A stretch of DNA of 64,000 nt from Strix aluco (Eukaryota > Chordata > Aves > Strigiformes > Strigidae), in contig NC_133971.1 in the NCBI RefSeq assembly GCF_031877795.1, positions 61,512,463 through 61,576,462 on the forward strand, written 5' to 3'. The translations under genes and the position numbers were made by a program. Positions 37,001 through 51,268 of the stretch are shown here, piece after piece (position 1 is the stretch's first letter; each line of letters begins with the position of its first letter). The notes under the pieces are model-generated. The model ran no database searches. It saw nothing but the letters and a program-made list of their open reading frames with translations, and had not been told where the DNA came from.

Positions 37001-37385
37001 GTACCTAAATATTGTCCTTTACTTTTCCTACACCTTTACAGGGTCCAGTATTTCTGCCTGCTGGGACCAGAGGGGAAGAGGACATCTTTCCCATGATAGC
37101 ATCTGTTACTTGGCACTGGGGAGAAGTCTATATGTACAGCTTTTGGAACATAATGATTTCAGGCTTCCAGAAATAAGTTATCTTTGCCTCAGGAACAATC
37201 TTCCCTCAGCATGGAACAAATGAGAAATTTTTTCTCATGAGCTGAGAAACCATTAAACCAAAACCCACTGAGTGTGAAGACATTCCTAAACTGTTAATTA
37301 GCCTCTGTCTGTCACCTCACTGTCCTGGGATCTGGGATCCTTTTAATCCTCATTTACCCAGTGAGACACTCAGGCTGTGTCTACA

Positions 37386-37410
37386 CTGTGAGACAGAGTG
37401 AGTCTCACAG
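37386..37410. repeat. Inverted repeat, 9-bp arms
   Basis: Arms ctgtgagac and gtctcacag are separated by 7 bases. Function is unknown. Confidence 0.7.
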
Positions 37411-40400
37411 GGGGTCTAGGTACACTGAGCCACAGTGTAGGACAAAAATAGAGAAAACCAGCAAAGACCCATTGTAAACCCTTAGCTTAAAGTCTAACTC
37501 ATTCAACATGTTAACAAATAAACATTTAAGGACTGTGTACCTTGGGCTTCAGTATAAACACTTTGGCAATAGTTGGTATCATTTAACACACTGTGCACCT
37601 ATTGGTGAACAGTTAGATACAAAAATTTTACTTCTGTGCTAGACTTCTCAGTTTATACAGACACATTCACTTTATAAAGTTAAATCCTCACTGTCACTAT
37701 TGAATATTTTGAATTTCTGTTAAGGCAAAAAGTGTTAAACTTGTTAGAATAGAAAATCAAAGCTATTTGTGTATCTACCATCTGGAAAGTTTCACGCTTT
37801 AGGGTTTTCTACGGACAAAGAAAAAAAAGAAAAGGGCCCACCTCCAGCCCTTTTCTAAGTCCAATGAGCAGAGAGTAACTTACATATTTACAATTGGTTT
37901 TTACCAACTCTTTAAGGTAACCCTAAGAACAAAGACACTGAAATAAACCTTGTTTAAGTGTGCTAGAATTGCTCTAATTTGGAAGGTGAATAACCAGTAA
38001 ACAGGACTATCAGCTAGAATATATGAGAATGGCTGGACCAGGTTACAGTTTTTCCAGCTGTGAATACTTCTCTGACAGTGGCTAACAGCAAACATGGCAG
38101 AACAGAGCTAAGGTAGCCAAGTTTCTCCAGGATGCTTTCCCAGCCTCCAGTCATCCAATGCCCAGGGATTTCCAGTACTACATGCAGTATTACTGTGCAT
38201 GACAGCCCTAGATGGACTTTTCTTCTGTGAACATGTCTGATCACTTCTGAACAACATAATCTTTTGGCATCTAAAATTCTTGTGTCAAGGTGTCCCACCT
38301 TTAAACTCCATGTTCTGTGACATACATCCTTTATTTGGTCTTGAGATTTTGGGTGTATCATAGATACATTGCTGTCACTATCTAGACTGGAGATGTGAGG
38401 AGGGAAAGTTCCCACAGGTGTCCTCAGCACACCAGGGTACATCCCAGGCTGCTGCCTGAGTGAACCTGCTACGTTTGTTGGCTACATAGCATAGATTTTG
38501 TGTATTGTTAGACACCAAGTGGGATCAGAATAATAAATCCCCGTTTCATGAGAATGCTCTGAAAGGTTTTCCAGACAAGAAGAGCACCTCATATAGCAGC
38601 AGCATGGCTGGGAATGCCAGTCTGTGCAAAAGCACACATAAACCACTTGCAGAGACCTTCCTCTCCCTCACAGGGTTGCTGTGGCAGCCTGGAGAAAAAG
38701 GGGTCCACCATGTCCCAAAGGATGCCTGTGGCCACCTAGTCTTGAGGTCCAGGGGTTATTGGCCTGCAACAGTGGGGCAAGGAGTGGGAAGAAAGGGGAA
38801 GAAGACTCACTGTCTAACAGTGAGAAAGTCAAAGCACCTGCCCCAGGGTTAAGCCTAAATTTCATGTGGAAATTACCTCAATGCACAATATAAATGTTCT
38901 GCTGCACTCATCAGCACAGCAGGGTTCAGATTTTCAGACCCAAGGAATGCCACACTGATGGCTCCCTGAAATGATGCAGTGATCGGGGATCAGAAATGGT
39001 AAAGAAGAGTTGGTCAAACAAGGATATTGCTTTGTTCCCTTTTCTTTCCTAGGGCTTGACTTGCTCTTGAAAGTGATCTTGAACTGTTTTTTGCCATCGT
39101 ACCTTTTTACAGTGAACCTAATTTTTAACACACTCAGATGTGAGGTGACTGGAAAATTCTTTTCTACTTTTAATCACGTTCAAAGTGCCTGGCAGGAAAA
39201 AGGCTGATGAAAGAATTTTTATGAGCACTGGGAGACTTGCTTTCAATTGCTGAACCATCCATGGTCTCTTAGGTGAGTCATTTAATCTACCCCACTAGCT
39301 TTGTTCTGCGTTTCTTAAATAGATTCTAATGAGAATAAAACTCATTAATGATTGCTGGATAGGCAAGCTGTAGGAAGGTGTAGGCCCACAAGTGCGTAGA
39401 TAAGCAAGTGGGGAAAAAAAAATAAAAAGGAAATAATATGCCAGTTCAAATCTATGTTCAACATCAGTGTCTTGGGAAAAAAAAAAAACAGTCTAAGCTC
39501 CATTTAAGATTTTTCTTCAGACTGCCTGTGTCCATAGCCAAAGTAATCCTTTCAGACATGTTACTTCTAAAGCCAAGTGCTTGAAACAGCATCTTCCCTC
39601 CACACCAAACCTTGTGTCCACCCCTGCACAAGCAGCAGTCACTTGCAAATAACCATCCTGTCGCTTCAGCAGGAATTTGTCCAAAAGTAACCTTTCTCCC
39701 CTGAAGCAGCAGCTTTGTTTAGTTCCCTTCTCATGTTAGTCTCATGGTGGGCTGCTTTATGGTGGCTGTCAGGCAGCAGCTATCCAAGTGAAAATCTAAG
39801 CAAGGAAAGGAGCCTAGATGACTCAGTATGCAAATATGTATATAATCTATGTATAAATATATACAGATATATGTAGTGATTACATGTAGTGATTTTAGAG
39901 AGGGGTGGTACGGGAGGCTGCTGATCTCAGAGACTTCAAGTCTTGCTTTCCCTTGGAAGCAAAGGAAGGTTTCATTTCCACGGTGGAAGTGACTGGCATG
40001 GGCTCTTTGACATATATTTGTATATCTTCTTCTTTACTCCTCACTGGTTTCCCACATGTACCTCATTCTGGGAAAGATTCTGCGGAAAAGGAACAGACAT
40101 CCTGAAGACGTAAGAGGGTCAGACTGCGGTCACAAAGGAGGAGGAGGTCAGGAAGGCACTGGAAAGAGCTGTGCCCCTGAGCATTCATCTGTAGGCCAGG
40201 AGTGGGGGACAAAATACATTTGGTAAGGCGGGTAACATGACAAGGATGCAGTGAGTAATTTCTCACTGCCCACTCATGCCATTTGCATGCCATTTCTTCC
40301 TAGTCTATATGGTTTTCAGACTGCTTTCTCTTCCAAAGCAAGTGGTTCCCCTTTGTGTCCTAGTGCTACCTGGTCCATGCCTACCCACACCAGAAGGGCA

Positions 40401-43400
40401 AGATCACACCTGCAGAGACTGTGGTTTTCGTAGACAGTGTTGGGGTCTAGCTCATCACTTAACACTCTTAAAAAGAACAGCTGTCACTTTAGCTCCTCTT
40501 ACACACCTCAGACAGCTTTAGGTCCTTCCTTCAAGACTCACCCCCCCGCTTCTAACTGAGCCTTCTCCTCCTCTCACCTACTTATCTCCTCACCATGGGG
40601 CCTCTGAGGGAGACAAACAAGTCTCCCAGAAACTGATAATGTGCAAGAGCCATTTTCAACATCTGGTCAGAGGGAGACATGAAGCCTACCCACAGCTCTG
40701 TGAAGATATCCCAGGCTCAGGACCTCTTTTCTTCCTGTGAAAAGTGTACAAAGGAGATGTCTTTTAGGGAGCAGTAGCCAAAGGTTGGTCTCTCCAGGAG
40801 AAGCAAAGGCTCCTAAACCTGTCCACCTGATTCTGTCATTTATCAAGAGAGCACAGCAGATCTCCCAGAATAGCTGAAGTAACCCACTATCGGCTCCATA
40901 AAACATGAAGAACTTGTGCACAGCCGCTGGAAGTTCTCTTTGGTCAAGGCTGGCAGAAAATTAAAAAAAATGTGTATATGTAGCACATTGCAGTACATTG
41001 AGCAGAGATGTGATGGATAAATCTAGCAAAGGAGACTGACAATCCATTCTTCTCATATCAGCAGGACATCAAACATACATAGGGAGAGTGCAATGCCAGA
41101 CCACTGGCCCTCCTGCAAGGCTGCCCTTGTATGCATATCCCTGGGATCATACTTGGTAGTGCTGTAAAAGGCTGTTTTCACCTCCAGCTTTATTCTGAGG
41201 TATTTTTCAAAGAATAAAACCCGCTGAGTCTAGAAATACTTCCTGTCAATTGTAATTTGTGAACACAAAAGAGGAAAGGATCAGATTCCAGAGTTTACTG
41301 TTGCGTTGTCTGCACCCTTAAGGAAAATAGATTGTTCTCACGCTGCCTGGCGGAGATGAGGAAGGTCTGAAGTCAGTAACAATCCAAGACAACATGTCTG
41401 GTAAGGTAAGAAGTTGAGAACCTCAGACCTAGCTGTGCTGTGGCTGAGTAAGAAGGACTCAGAGAGCTAACTGTCACAACTTCACAGGGTTGGGAGGGTG
41501 AGCATGCATGTCACCGCAGCACTGCACCGCAGTGACTAGCTTATCTTCAGCATTCAGTCTTCAGAGTATTGAGTTACTAGGAAAGCTTTTTTTCCCCTCC
41601 TCTCTCTTTCGCTCACTGGTTTTTAACTTTTAACAAATGTGAAAGGTGCTGATAAATACTGCAAGTGAGTGATACAGTATTTACTCACTCATGCTCCCCC
41701 CTATTTGTGAATTCATTTGTCCCACCATTGTTAAAGAGCAAAGATCTTTCTTGCATTACATTGCTCCTTCATGCAGTAATGGCTGAAGCCCAAATATTGA
41801 CCAGTGTCCTCTCCTCCTCTGCATCAACCCTTGCTGCTTCCAGCTGCTCAGGGTGTTACACTGGACCTGTTTTTTGTTCTGGAAAAGTTATTCACAGATT
41901 TGTACTCTGTTGTTCATTTAGCAGAGGTAGGAGGAACACAGCCATGTTTCTTGTCAGCCTGCTTGTACTAAAGAAGTGTGTGCCTGGCTACTCTTCTTTA
42001 TAGCACTTCACATGTCTGTGCATGGTGACAGCAATATTGGCAGGTTTTCTCTTACAGAAGATGACACAGAATCGAAGTTACCAAATCAAAGTGCTTTGGT
42101 AAAAACAACAGAAATACTGCTGACAGAAGCTGCCTTGTGATATGTTCTCCTGTGTCAATCCTTAACCAAAAGAAGTGGTCCTGGATCCAGACCATTCTCC
42201 AAGCTTTGCATCCACCTATCTGTTTTCTGGCATAGCTACTGTCAAATTGCAGATGGTTCTCCTTAAGGCAGAGAGCTGTGCGATGCTTCCCCCAATGTAG
42301 CAGAACCTTAAATCCACATCTTGAATGCTGCAACAGTGATTTACTTGTTCCCACAGGTCAAGATGTTTCACTTGCTCATGACAAAATTTATCAAGAGATA
42401 GGAGTAAGGGATCTTATTGTCTCTGCTTTAATGTGACAGTCCTTCACATGGTCGACGACCTCCTTGGTCGTCTTGATTCTTTCAAAGTTAAAATGTATCA
42501 ATGTAGAAAGGACTTGTATCATAGGAAAAAAGTTCAGGAAACCTATTACTGGAGTTTTATTATGCTCAAATGCACCACTGACCAAGCTTGACCTGTAGGG
42601 AGCAGGCAATTAATCCTCTTCTGCAATAAAACTGGTTTTAATATAGTTATGGGAATTCATCAGATCCCTGTTCCAAATCTTCAAGCATCTCTTCCACAAA
42701 CAGCTGAATTTATTTCCACTCAACATCAGTTTACATAATGTAAGAAAGTCCAGTTTGGTGTAGTGTTAGGAGAGACCTGAACTGTGTCAACAGCCTCTCC
42801 TTCAGTCCAATAAAGAGTGTGCTACTTACTTAATTCAATGATGAAAGTGTTTCTCCTCAAGGATTTAGTATTTTTTGTCTCATCTCTAGAAACATTAAAT
42901 ATAGGACTTGACTATATAAAATACACATTTAGGGGTTTTTTTTGACTGACACTAAGCAGGCATGTAAAAGTTAATCCTCCCAGTGACACACATACAAGAC
43001 CTTGTAGGGAGAAATGTGTTCCTGCTTAACAACACTGTATGTACATCAGCAATGAATACTATAGAAAACAGGACACGGAGTGAAGAGGATATTGTTTACA
43101 GGATATGGATCCTGTCATCAAGTTACACAGAACAAAGTCCAGACAGGACACTACTGCTATTTATTTAAATTAACATACACTGCAAACAACAGAAGGTGTT
43201 TCACAGGTAGGTCCTCTTATTCCAATATGTTAGGTGATCAACTCATGGAGGACTTGGAAACACCTATCTTGTTATCTCAGTATGGTGCCTTTCTCTCCCC
43301 ATCCATGGTGTCTGTTAGACCAAAGGCTGGGGTTAAGGGAAACTAATAGGAAAGGCAAAAATATATTGCAGAGTCCTTAGAGAAGTAGCTGATGCAGTCT

Positions 43401-45590
43401 CATCTAACTGGCTGAAGGGAGGATAGTCTTGCAAAGAGTAACACACAAATTCACCAGGCTCCTGTAAGGCCATGGGACAGGAAGTGCAGAGGCGTTGGTA
43501 GGGGAAAGGATGCTGAATTCTGCAAACTCGGTCAAAAGAGAAATGAAAGGAGAAACAGAAAACAGGATTCAGCAGCAAGCTAGTATAAGTTTAGAGAGAA
43601 GGTCATAAAGACTTAGTCATACCTACACAAAGATGTCCAAGCATCTGGTCCAAGCTTGGTAAGGAAATACAAGTTCTCTCTGGTTATTTAAAAGCTACTT
43701 TTCAGAGCTCTTTGCCAACTTGGTTACACGTTGTCTGGATGAAAATGGTCCCATCTAACAGCAATTATCACTACCTGTAAAATGCCCAAGGAAGTCTTGA
43801 AGGTAATGGGACTACTACCTTGACAGCTAACAAGATGCTATCATGGAGATCCTGTCAGAGAATGGCCAAAAGCAAATGAAGTGATGTTCAAGGGACCAGT
43901 CACTCAGGAGAAGAACCACTGAGTAACTGAAATGTCTCAGAGAGGGCTGTTTGAGCACTGACAAAAATTCACGAGATTTGTCCTCTTGTCCTCTTCTGAC
44001 GCCTCCCATGCAAATTCAAAATAATGCGTTCAAATGCAGAGGGGGAAAAATGACACCATATTTAGAATGCGATTGGGTGCTTAAGCCTTCCATTTAAAAA
44101 TATCCAGCCACAAAAATGGAATAGTTTTTATAGTCCAAATTTATATCTACACACATTAAGTAGGGGAGTAAAGTTACTGTCAAAAGAATGTTCCTTAGCA
44201 TTTCCCTGATTTCTCCCCAGGGTCTTTAAATTCACTGATGTTAAAAGAAAAACAAAGAACTACAGCAAGGTGCATGAACACAGCTCTATAAATAAAAAGT
44301 AAAGAAAAAAAAAAAGGAAACATCTTCCATTTCTTGAATTGGCCATTGTGTAGGCATTTGCTTACTCCATCACTGCTCTGTTCTCAGGATATTAAGAGAA
44401 GACTGATATTGGAAGTGGTTTTTCTGTTGTACTGAGCCTGGTCTATGTCTTCTGTCTAAGGCCTGAAAAATCAAATCAGAGAGATTAGGATCTACTTTGT
44501 ACCCTTGCACTGAAAAACCTTGCACCCAAAAAGCAAAATTTTGCCAAGATAAACAAGAAAATTTGGCTTAATTTTGTGTCTGGGTTATAAATGCATTAAA
44601 AAAAGGGGGGAAATTAGTCATATATAAATAATAGCTCAATTACATTCAAGAATGTGTGGGTGGGTGTTCTGGGTGGAATAATTTCCTAACGCAGAGCTCT
44701 TCTTCCTTGCTTTTCCATTTCCTCTTAATTTATTCTTCTTGCTGAATATGTGCTTCTACTTTTTAACCTTTATTTATATCTTGCTCTTAATTCTGTAATC
44801 TGGATGATCTTTTCACAATGGGTCTTTACACACTTTTCTTTAGGATTTGTTTGTTATGGGATAAATATTTTTAATAGATATCGAAACAGTGTAAAGAACC
44901 TAAGTGTATACCTAGTCTCAGGTGCACACTTCCATTTTCTTGATGTCAGGAGAACGTGTATTTAAAATCACGGGAATGCTTAACATTAAGACAGCTTTAC
45001 TGTGCTAGCTTTGGTATGGTTGATTTCACTACATTACAGTACAATACTGTACAACCTGCTGCAACACCAAAAAATGTCTCTTCTCTCTTGCCTCTTCTTA
45101 GACATTTCTGCTCTTCTTTTTGTTTAGTTTCTTTGTTGTTGTTTTGGCTTGGGGTTTTTTTGATTTATCTCAAAATTGACCCTGACATGTAACAAAATGC
45201 TCCAAAATCTAGACTTCTGTCAAACCTCCTGGCTGTTGAACCTCCCTGCTACAGATGAAGAAAACACCTGCTCTAGCTATGCTATTTCACATTTTGCATT
45301 TTGGCAGCAGTGAGGAATTTAAGAATCAGTGTGACCATGCTTGACTTCAGAGCAAAGACCCAGCAAGGGTCTGGAAGGGGCACACCACCTGACACGTAGG
45401 GGTAGCGTGCCACACTGAGCAGTGAGCTGGAGTTACATGGAAACATCCTTGAGATGGCTCCCATTGCCCATGGGAACATCTGGCCTGCCAGCAAGAAGGC
45501 CAAGGCAAACGGTGGGGTTTGCTTGGGATTGTCTTAGTCTCATACCCTCCTACAGCAGCCCCTAGATGTTAAATGAGGTATTAGGTACCA

Positions 45591-45612
45591 TGTCTTTCTC
45601 TCTCTCTCTCTT
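45591..45612. repeat. (TC)n microsatellite
   Basis: A TC dinucleotide run followed by a T-rich pyrimidine tract. Confidence 0.85.
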
Positions 45613-48600
45613 TTTTCTTTTTCTTTTTAATTTTAATTGGGTGCTATTTACATCACTGTAATTACACTGTTTGTTCTGGCATCCCATAGATAAGCAAGAT
45701 TATACTGGCCAAGAGATGCTGGAAATATTTGTGAGAAGTCATCTAGAGCTGGTATTTAACCTAATGCCTGAGGAGATCATGACCAGATATTTTATGCACT
45801 CAGTTTGATAATGACGCATAAGAGGAGCAAAGGCAAGAAAGTCTAAGCTGTGCTTTCATTTTAAAGCTGGGGTATCATGCCAGGTATTAGGAAAGCACTC
45901 AAGAGCCCACATTGTCAACAAAAAGAAATTTCCCAGCCTCGGTGGGGTTTGGATTAGGCCTCACACTGTGAGGGCAGAGTTGGTCTTTTCACCAGGAGCA
46001 CAAGCCTGGTAGCCCTTTCCTCACATTCAGAGTCAGCCAGGGAAGAGGTTTTTAATCCTAGCAGTTAAAGGAGCCTTGTGTAGGGTGCGGGAGAAAACCC
46101 CAAAGGCTCCTGAATGCAGCGTACCACAGGAAGGAAGCAAGGACCTCACCAAAGCCTGAGGACCTGGCAAGGAAACACTTTGAAGTAATTTTTTAATGCT
46201 TCTTTTGAAAAGTGTGGCTATTCTTAGCATCTTTTGAACCTGTTCTAGCATGGGAATCTGTTCCCACTGCTCCTAATTTCCATGGAGCGAAGCTGGCACT
46301 GGCAGTCCTCTCTGTTTGGGAGTGTCCTTGTGTCACTACTTAGAAGATTTCAGGTTTACAGCTAATTATGGATAAAAAAAAAAAAATTTGGTAGGTGGAG
46401 CAACACGGGACATGCCTTCACTTCCTGGCACTTTTGAGGACAGACACATGGCCAGCCAGGCTGTCTCACTGCTCACTGAGTGGTTCGACATGGTGGAGTG
46501 ATGAACAGAGACACCCTAGAATCACTGGAGAGAAGCAAGACTGATGATATCAGGTTACTTCCCACAGGAAGGGCCTAAAATGAAGAACAAGGTGTTTATC
46601 TGACATGAATGATTGGGAGATTACATCATTGGACATACAGTGCACCCACACACTAACACCTGCTACACCCAAAGTGGTCCCTGTTTAGCATCTGTTTTTC
46701 TGCTGTGGATACATTGTTCTGGCTGAGCAAACTTGAAATGATTTAGGGAAGGATCCTGAGCATTGCTGAGCAGAGATAGCACCACCCATGGATATAAAAG
46801 CATTGTTGAGACAAGCTCTGCGTAGGATGTTCTGCCAAATGGTTCCCTTCCCTTCCTCTTCTCATTTCCTTGTTCTCCTTCAGCCACTAGAGAATGCTAA
46901 TCCCTTTATTTGTTTATGTGTAAACTGGTGATTTTCCAGACCTGCTACAAAAGACATTTGACTGGAAGACTTTTCTGGAAAAAGGCAGCAAGTAAAGCTG
47001 GAAATTTCTTTCCTGAATGATGATTTGGTGGCAGTTGGACTGGTCCCCTTCGACCTGAGGATTTTAATATTGCTATGTTTGGATTAACAAAGTCAGAATA
47101 TGGACAGCCCTGAGTTGTCAGCTGTAAACAAAAAGGAAAATACTAGAGCTACTTTAATTCTTCCCTTTTATTGAAAATTTGTTTTCAATATTTGTTTTTG
47201 ACCAGCTTTAGAAATAACACGTTTGCAATGTCTTGCTCATCCAAAACAGCAAGCTTCTGACATTTTGTTCAAAACACACAGAAAAAAGCAGACACACTAC
47301 TATATCTGAAGCAAGAAAAGCATTTTCCATAGCTAGGCATCACAGTTTGTGAAGGAAAAAAAAGCATTGGTATACAAAGCTGTGGGATTTATACAGGCCT
47401 TCATGATTTCAAGGCTCTTGAAAATCAACCGCCCACTTTACAGACGTGGAAGGAGGAAGTCTTCTCAGTGCTGAATAAATTGAGTGCTTTCTCAGCTTTT
47501 ATAGGGGAACTAATCTTGGATTACAGATGATAAACTATTATTCTTGCCCCCCGCAATCTAATGTTTAAAGTGTCTGCCCTCTGATGTGAAATCAAGTTTT
47601 GCATTTCAGGCACCTGTGAAGAATATGGTGCCTCAGCAGGGGAGTCAAATCAGCTAAATACCAAACAGTTAACTGAGTATGGAGACACCTACAGACAGCA
47701 CATTCATTGCTGGTTCCAAAAATTTCTCAGAACAAAATATGTAGGAATAAAATCTAGGCACTCGGTACTTGCGTCAAGACTTCCTTGCCTTGCAGGTACA
47801 TTAGCTGAAATTCTTTTCTTCACCCTTTCTTTCCAGCCAAGAATGGCTCTTTCTGCCTGTTCAAGTCCTTGGTTAGACATGGGACAGTCTATTCCTTCCA
47901 TAACCCTCTCCAGAGACGGCTGGCAGGGTGATCAGGGATCATCACCTTTCCTGATGTGGCTAGGCATTGCAGAGCAAGAGTAATGGGGCCAGGGATGGCT
48001 CTGAAGGCTGAGAGGGGAGACTTATGTTCTTCTCCCTGCACCAGAAACTATTTCTCTGCTTTACCCGATAATGTGTTTAGTGTAGTGAGGTTGCTGTGGC
48101 TTTAAGAGAATGCTAATATCATTGTGCTTTTAGGACATGTGGTAACAGGCCTTGTCTTGTACAACTGTAGGAGTCCTTCCAGTCCTCCAATCCAACCACT
48201 GACAGGGAAAACAGCAGTCTCCTTCAAACACCTGCTGCCAGCATTTCCATGCATTCCCTCTCTACAGATTGGGTTCTTCCTCTGACTTCCCTCTCCCATT
48301 CATTCCCCCAGGGTACTCCCTAACCCCCTTCCCTTCCCTCTTTCATCCCTCTCCCTCCATTCATCCTTTTGCTTTGTGTCCATCAGTTTTCCATTGCATA
48401 CCTCCCCTCTGTTTTCAGGAGGAGTGAATTTCTACTCCTGTCAAAGAGCAGTCTCTTTGACCAAGTAAGTGTTGGAAGCAGAGTCTCCCAAGCCAACTCA
48501 GAGCTGCTGTAAATACTCCCAATATTGTACCCCACATGCATGTCACAAGTCTCCTTAACTCTGGTGCTCCCCTTCAAAGGGACCTGGTAGAGCCTTGCTG

Positions 48601-49114
48601 TGTATCACAGAGCAAACTGTGACAACCACTTTTGAGCTCAGCTGTGCTCACATCATGTGGGTCAGGTATTTTTCCCACTGTTACTCCCTTAAGCAGTAGT
48701 GCTGGTAAGGGACTGGTACTTGCCTCCTGTACCCACAGGGCCAGAACACCTCTATTTTAACAGCAAAGAGCAGAAGTATAGTTCTAACATTCACTAAAAA
48801 AGAAGAAATGAGCCTTTTGAAGTAAGGGCTGTTCTTAAAGGGGCATGAAACTTGAAAACCACAAACTGCAGGTAACCAGCTACTTCTCTTGTGACAGGGA
48901 TACTTGCTGGCACAGAGTGATCCCTTGATGACCTGATATGCAATTTTTGCATTTCTCAAAATGAAATGAAAATAAAAAAATAAAAAAAAAAAATCACACT
49001 TTGCTTTAAAAAAAGTCTTACCCTATCTTTTCATTCCAGAATCCAAGTAAAAGGCTATGGCTTTCACATAAAAGATATACAGCAGATTGTTTCATCAAAA
49101 GGAAACTAGTGACT

Positions 49115-51222
49115 TTGGCATCAGTTTGAGAATTTTATTAAAACCATAAGTTTCCATTCTGTACAAAACTGAGGAGCTTTCTTTTAAAAAAAGTATTAAC
49201 CACATAAATAATGCAGTGGTTTGTTGCTAAAGTCTCTGAAAGCTATTTACAGGATTAATACCACACAACTGTATTAATGTAGAGACTGTCAGCAACTTTA
49301 GCAATATATACAAACTACCTTTACACACATAAATATCTTATTTACAGCTAATAAATAACATCCAAAGCTAAATCATGTGTCCTCATGTACAAGAACCTTC
49401 ACTATTTTGTATCCACATTCTGTATGTGTTTGTATTTGATCCTGTATTAACAGCACACCTGTTCAGACACTTTATTTCCAAGGAACTTAGCTCTTAAGAG
49501 AAAATTGCAACAAAATGTGAAGCTCTAGGGAATAAATCATTATATTTATTTTTAGAGGTCTCAAAGGCAGTGGCTCAATACTCAACCCCACCCTCAGTGA
49601 CTCATCACATCTCTGCTGTATTTTAAGGGTTAGGAAATCAAATGTGAGCAATTTCAAAGTTATTAATATTCCAATATATTGCACTGTAAGACTTTTATCC
49701 CCAAATATACTAGCAGCCACAGCTGGAAAAAAGAAACAAATTGTGCACATAAATGCATACATGTTGGTTTTGCTTTCAAGATGGGATGATATCGGAGAAA
49801 TCACCACCTCCACACTGTCTTGCACATGCAGGAAAACACTACAAAAACCAGCATCAATAGCTCACATTACACTTCTCAGAGTGTCTACCTTCAAGCCCTT
49901 CTGCCTCCCCAGTACTTAGTTTATCTTCTAGTAAGCTAAAAGAGGACTACTGAATCTTTCAGCGTACTAGAAAAGTTACATGTTATTTAAAAAAGAGGAA
50001 GCAGAATGCCTTCAATATATCTATTTTTGGCAACCTGCAGCATGTCTATTTTAAGTGTTTTGCAGAGCATTCATTCTTGTACATCATACAATAAGGCTCC
50101 TTTTAACTGTCACAGCTCCTGCTCCTTGCTGAATTCCACCTCATGTCAGAAAACCAAGCAGCTCCTAGGATCTAGCACTGTATCACGGTCAAGCAACAAA
50201 CCAAGGTACATCACTGGCAATCACAATTCCAGTACAGGGAAACATGAGCATGCTTGTCACCTGTCAAGTGGTTTCACTTGCACTACATACAGCAGCCACT
50301 CAGCTGCATGACTGATATTTGGTGTGAAAGAGCAAAGAAACTGTCACAGTTTTGGCATACAGGTTGTAAGCAAGTGGTGGGAAAAAAGAAAACCCATTTC
50401 CTGCAGTTTTTGATAGCTCAATTCCTTTGCAGTTCCTTATTCGCACAGTGTTAGAGACTAGATGGTTTCATTTGCAAAGAATGAAAGCACAGATGACAAG
50501 TTGAATGTCTGCATAGGACACTGGTACTGCTGTCTTCTACAACTGCTATTTATTCCAGGGTAAGCTGCATAGAAGTATATAGCTTAACAGATCATACCTA
50601 TTGCTAAGTGGCACTGGCATCAACCCCCAGTACAACACATTCACAACCACAAACTAGAAGATTCATCCCCATATTAAGACAGTCCTGACACCTTTTAGTA
50701 ACACACAGCAAAGGTGTCTTCACATGAGAAACCTACTCATTTGCTAAACACACACTTGCAGACAATGAACTCCAGCCACTGAACTGTCTGAAAATTCAGT
50801 TAGCCAAGCCAGAAGAAAACCTGTCCAGTTTCAGAATAATCCTGAAAAGAAATAAAATCCAGGTATAGAGCTTTGCTTCTTTTCAATAAATACTAGAATA
50901 TTACTATAGAGGATTTGATGTCAAGAAACCTTGTCACAAGGCACCACGATTAAGCAAAATTACTTATTTCTTCCCAGCACTCAAGCCTTCAGCAAGTTGT
51001 TTTGCAGGTTTCTTTTTGTTTTTAACTATTTGAATAATGTATCTTTATGATTAATAACTCTGTATGCTGAGACTTCCTTACAAGAAGTCTCCTAAGATAG
51101 CTAGAAATAGCAGGCAAAAAGCCAGCAGCAGTTAAATATGTCTATATATTCGGTTCTGAATATCCAATCCATGGGGATGAACAAACTCTCCTCCTCCCCA
51201 GTGTGGAAAATCTTCATTCTTG
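49115..51222 (-). other. LPL: LPL 3' UTR (exon 10, non-coding)
   Basis: An AATAAA signal on the minus strand at 49134-49139 would give a 3' UTR of about 2.1 kb, close to the roughly 1.95-kb mammalian exon 10. Other AATAAA signals at 49471-49476 and 49545-49550 could serve as alternative sites. The region is AT-rich with many ATTTA pentamers. The exact cleavage position is inferred. Confidence 0.6.
49134..49139 (-). terminator. LPL: Probable LPL poly(A) signal AATAAA
   Basis: AATAAA on the minus strand, followed downstream by a U-rich stretch (AGTTTCCTTTTGATG). It was chosen because it gives a 3' exon length similar to mammals. Confidence 0.5.
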
Positions 51223-51268
51223 TCACTCAGATTCATGAGCAGAATTTTCTTTAGAGGCTTTCTTGGCA
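51223..51268 (-). CDS. LPL: LPL exon 10, coding part
   Basis: After CCCCCCACAG, the exon begins with T, which completes a glycine codon, followed by [14 protein letters not shown] and a TGA at 51223-51225. It adds 15 codons of basic then acidic tail that mammalian LPL lacks. Chicken LPL has a tail of the same kind from memory. Confidence 0.93.

Larger units (their letters stand above)
32333..49114. other. Intergenic stretch downstream of LPL, no gene seen
   Basis: About 16.8 kb between a CR1 end and the 3' end of LPL. In mammals SLC18A1 lies downstream of LPL in convergent orientation, so plus-strand SLC18A1 exons were looked for, and none was recognised. Two open frames at 38014-38442 (minus) and 38505-38852 (plus) have no recognisable domain. 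A 23-bp tandem duplication, a hairpin and a (TC)n tract are listed separately. Confidence 0.4.

Noticed and set aside
38014..38442. 142-codon minus-strand open frame
   Set aside because: No domain, no splice or promoter context, and composition like its surroundings. Kept only as an unremarkable open frame.
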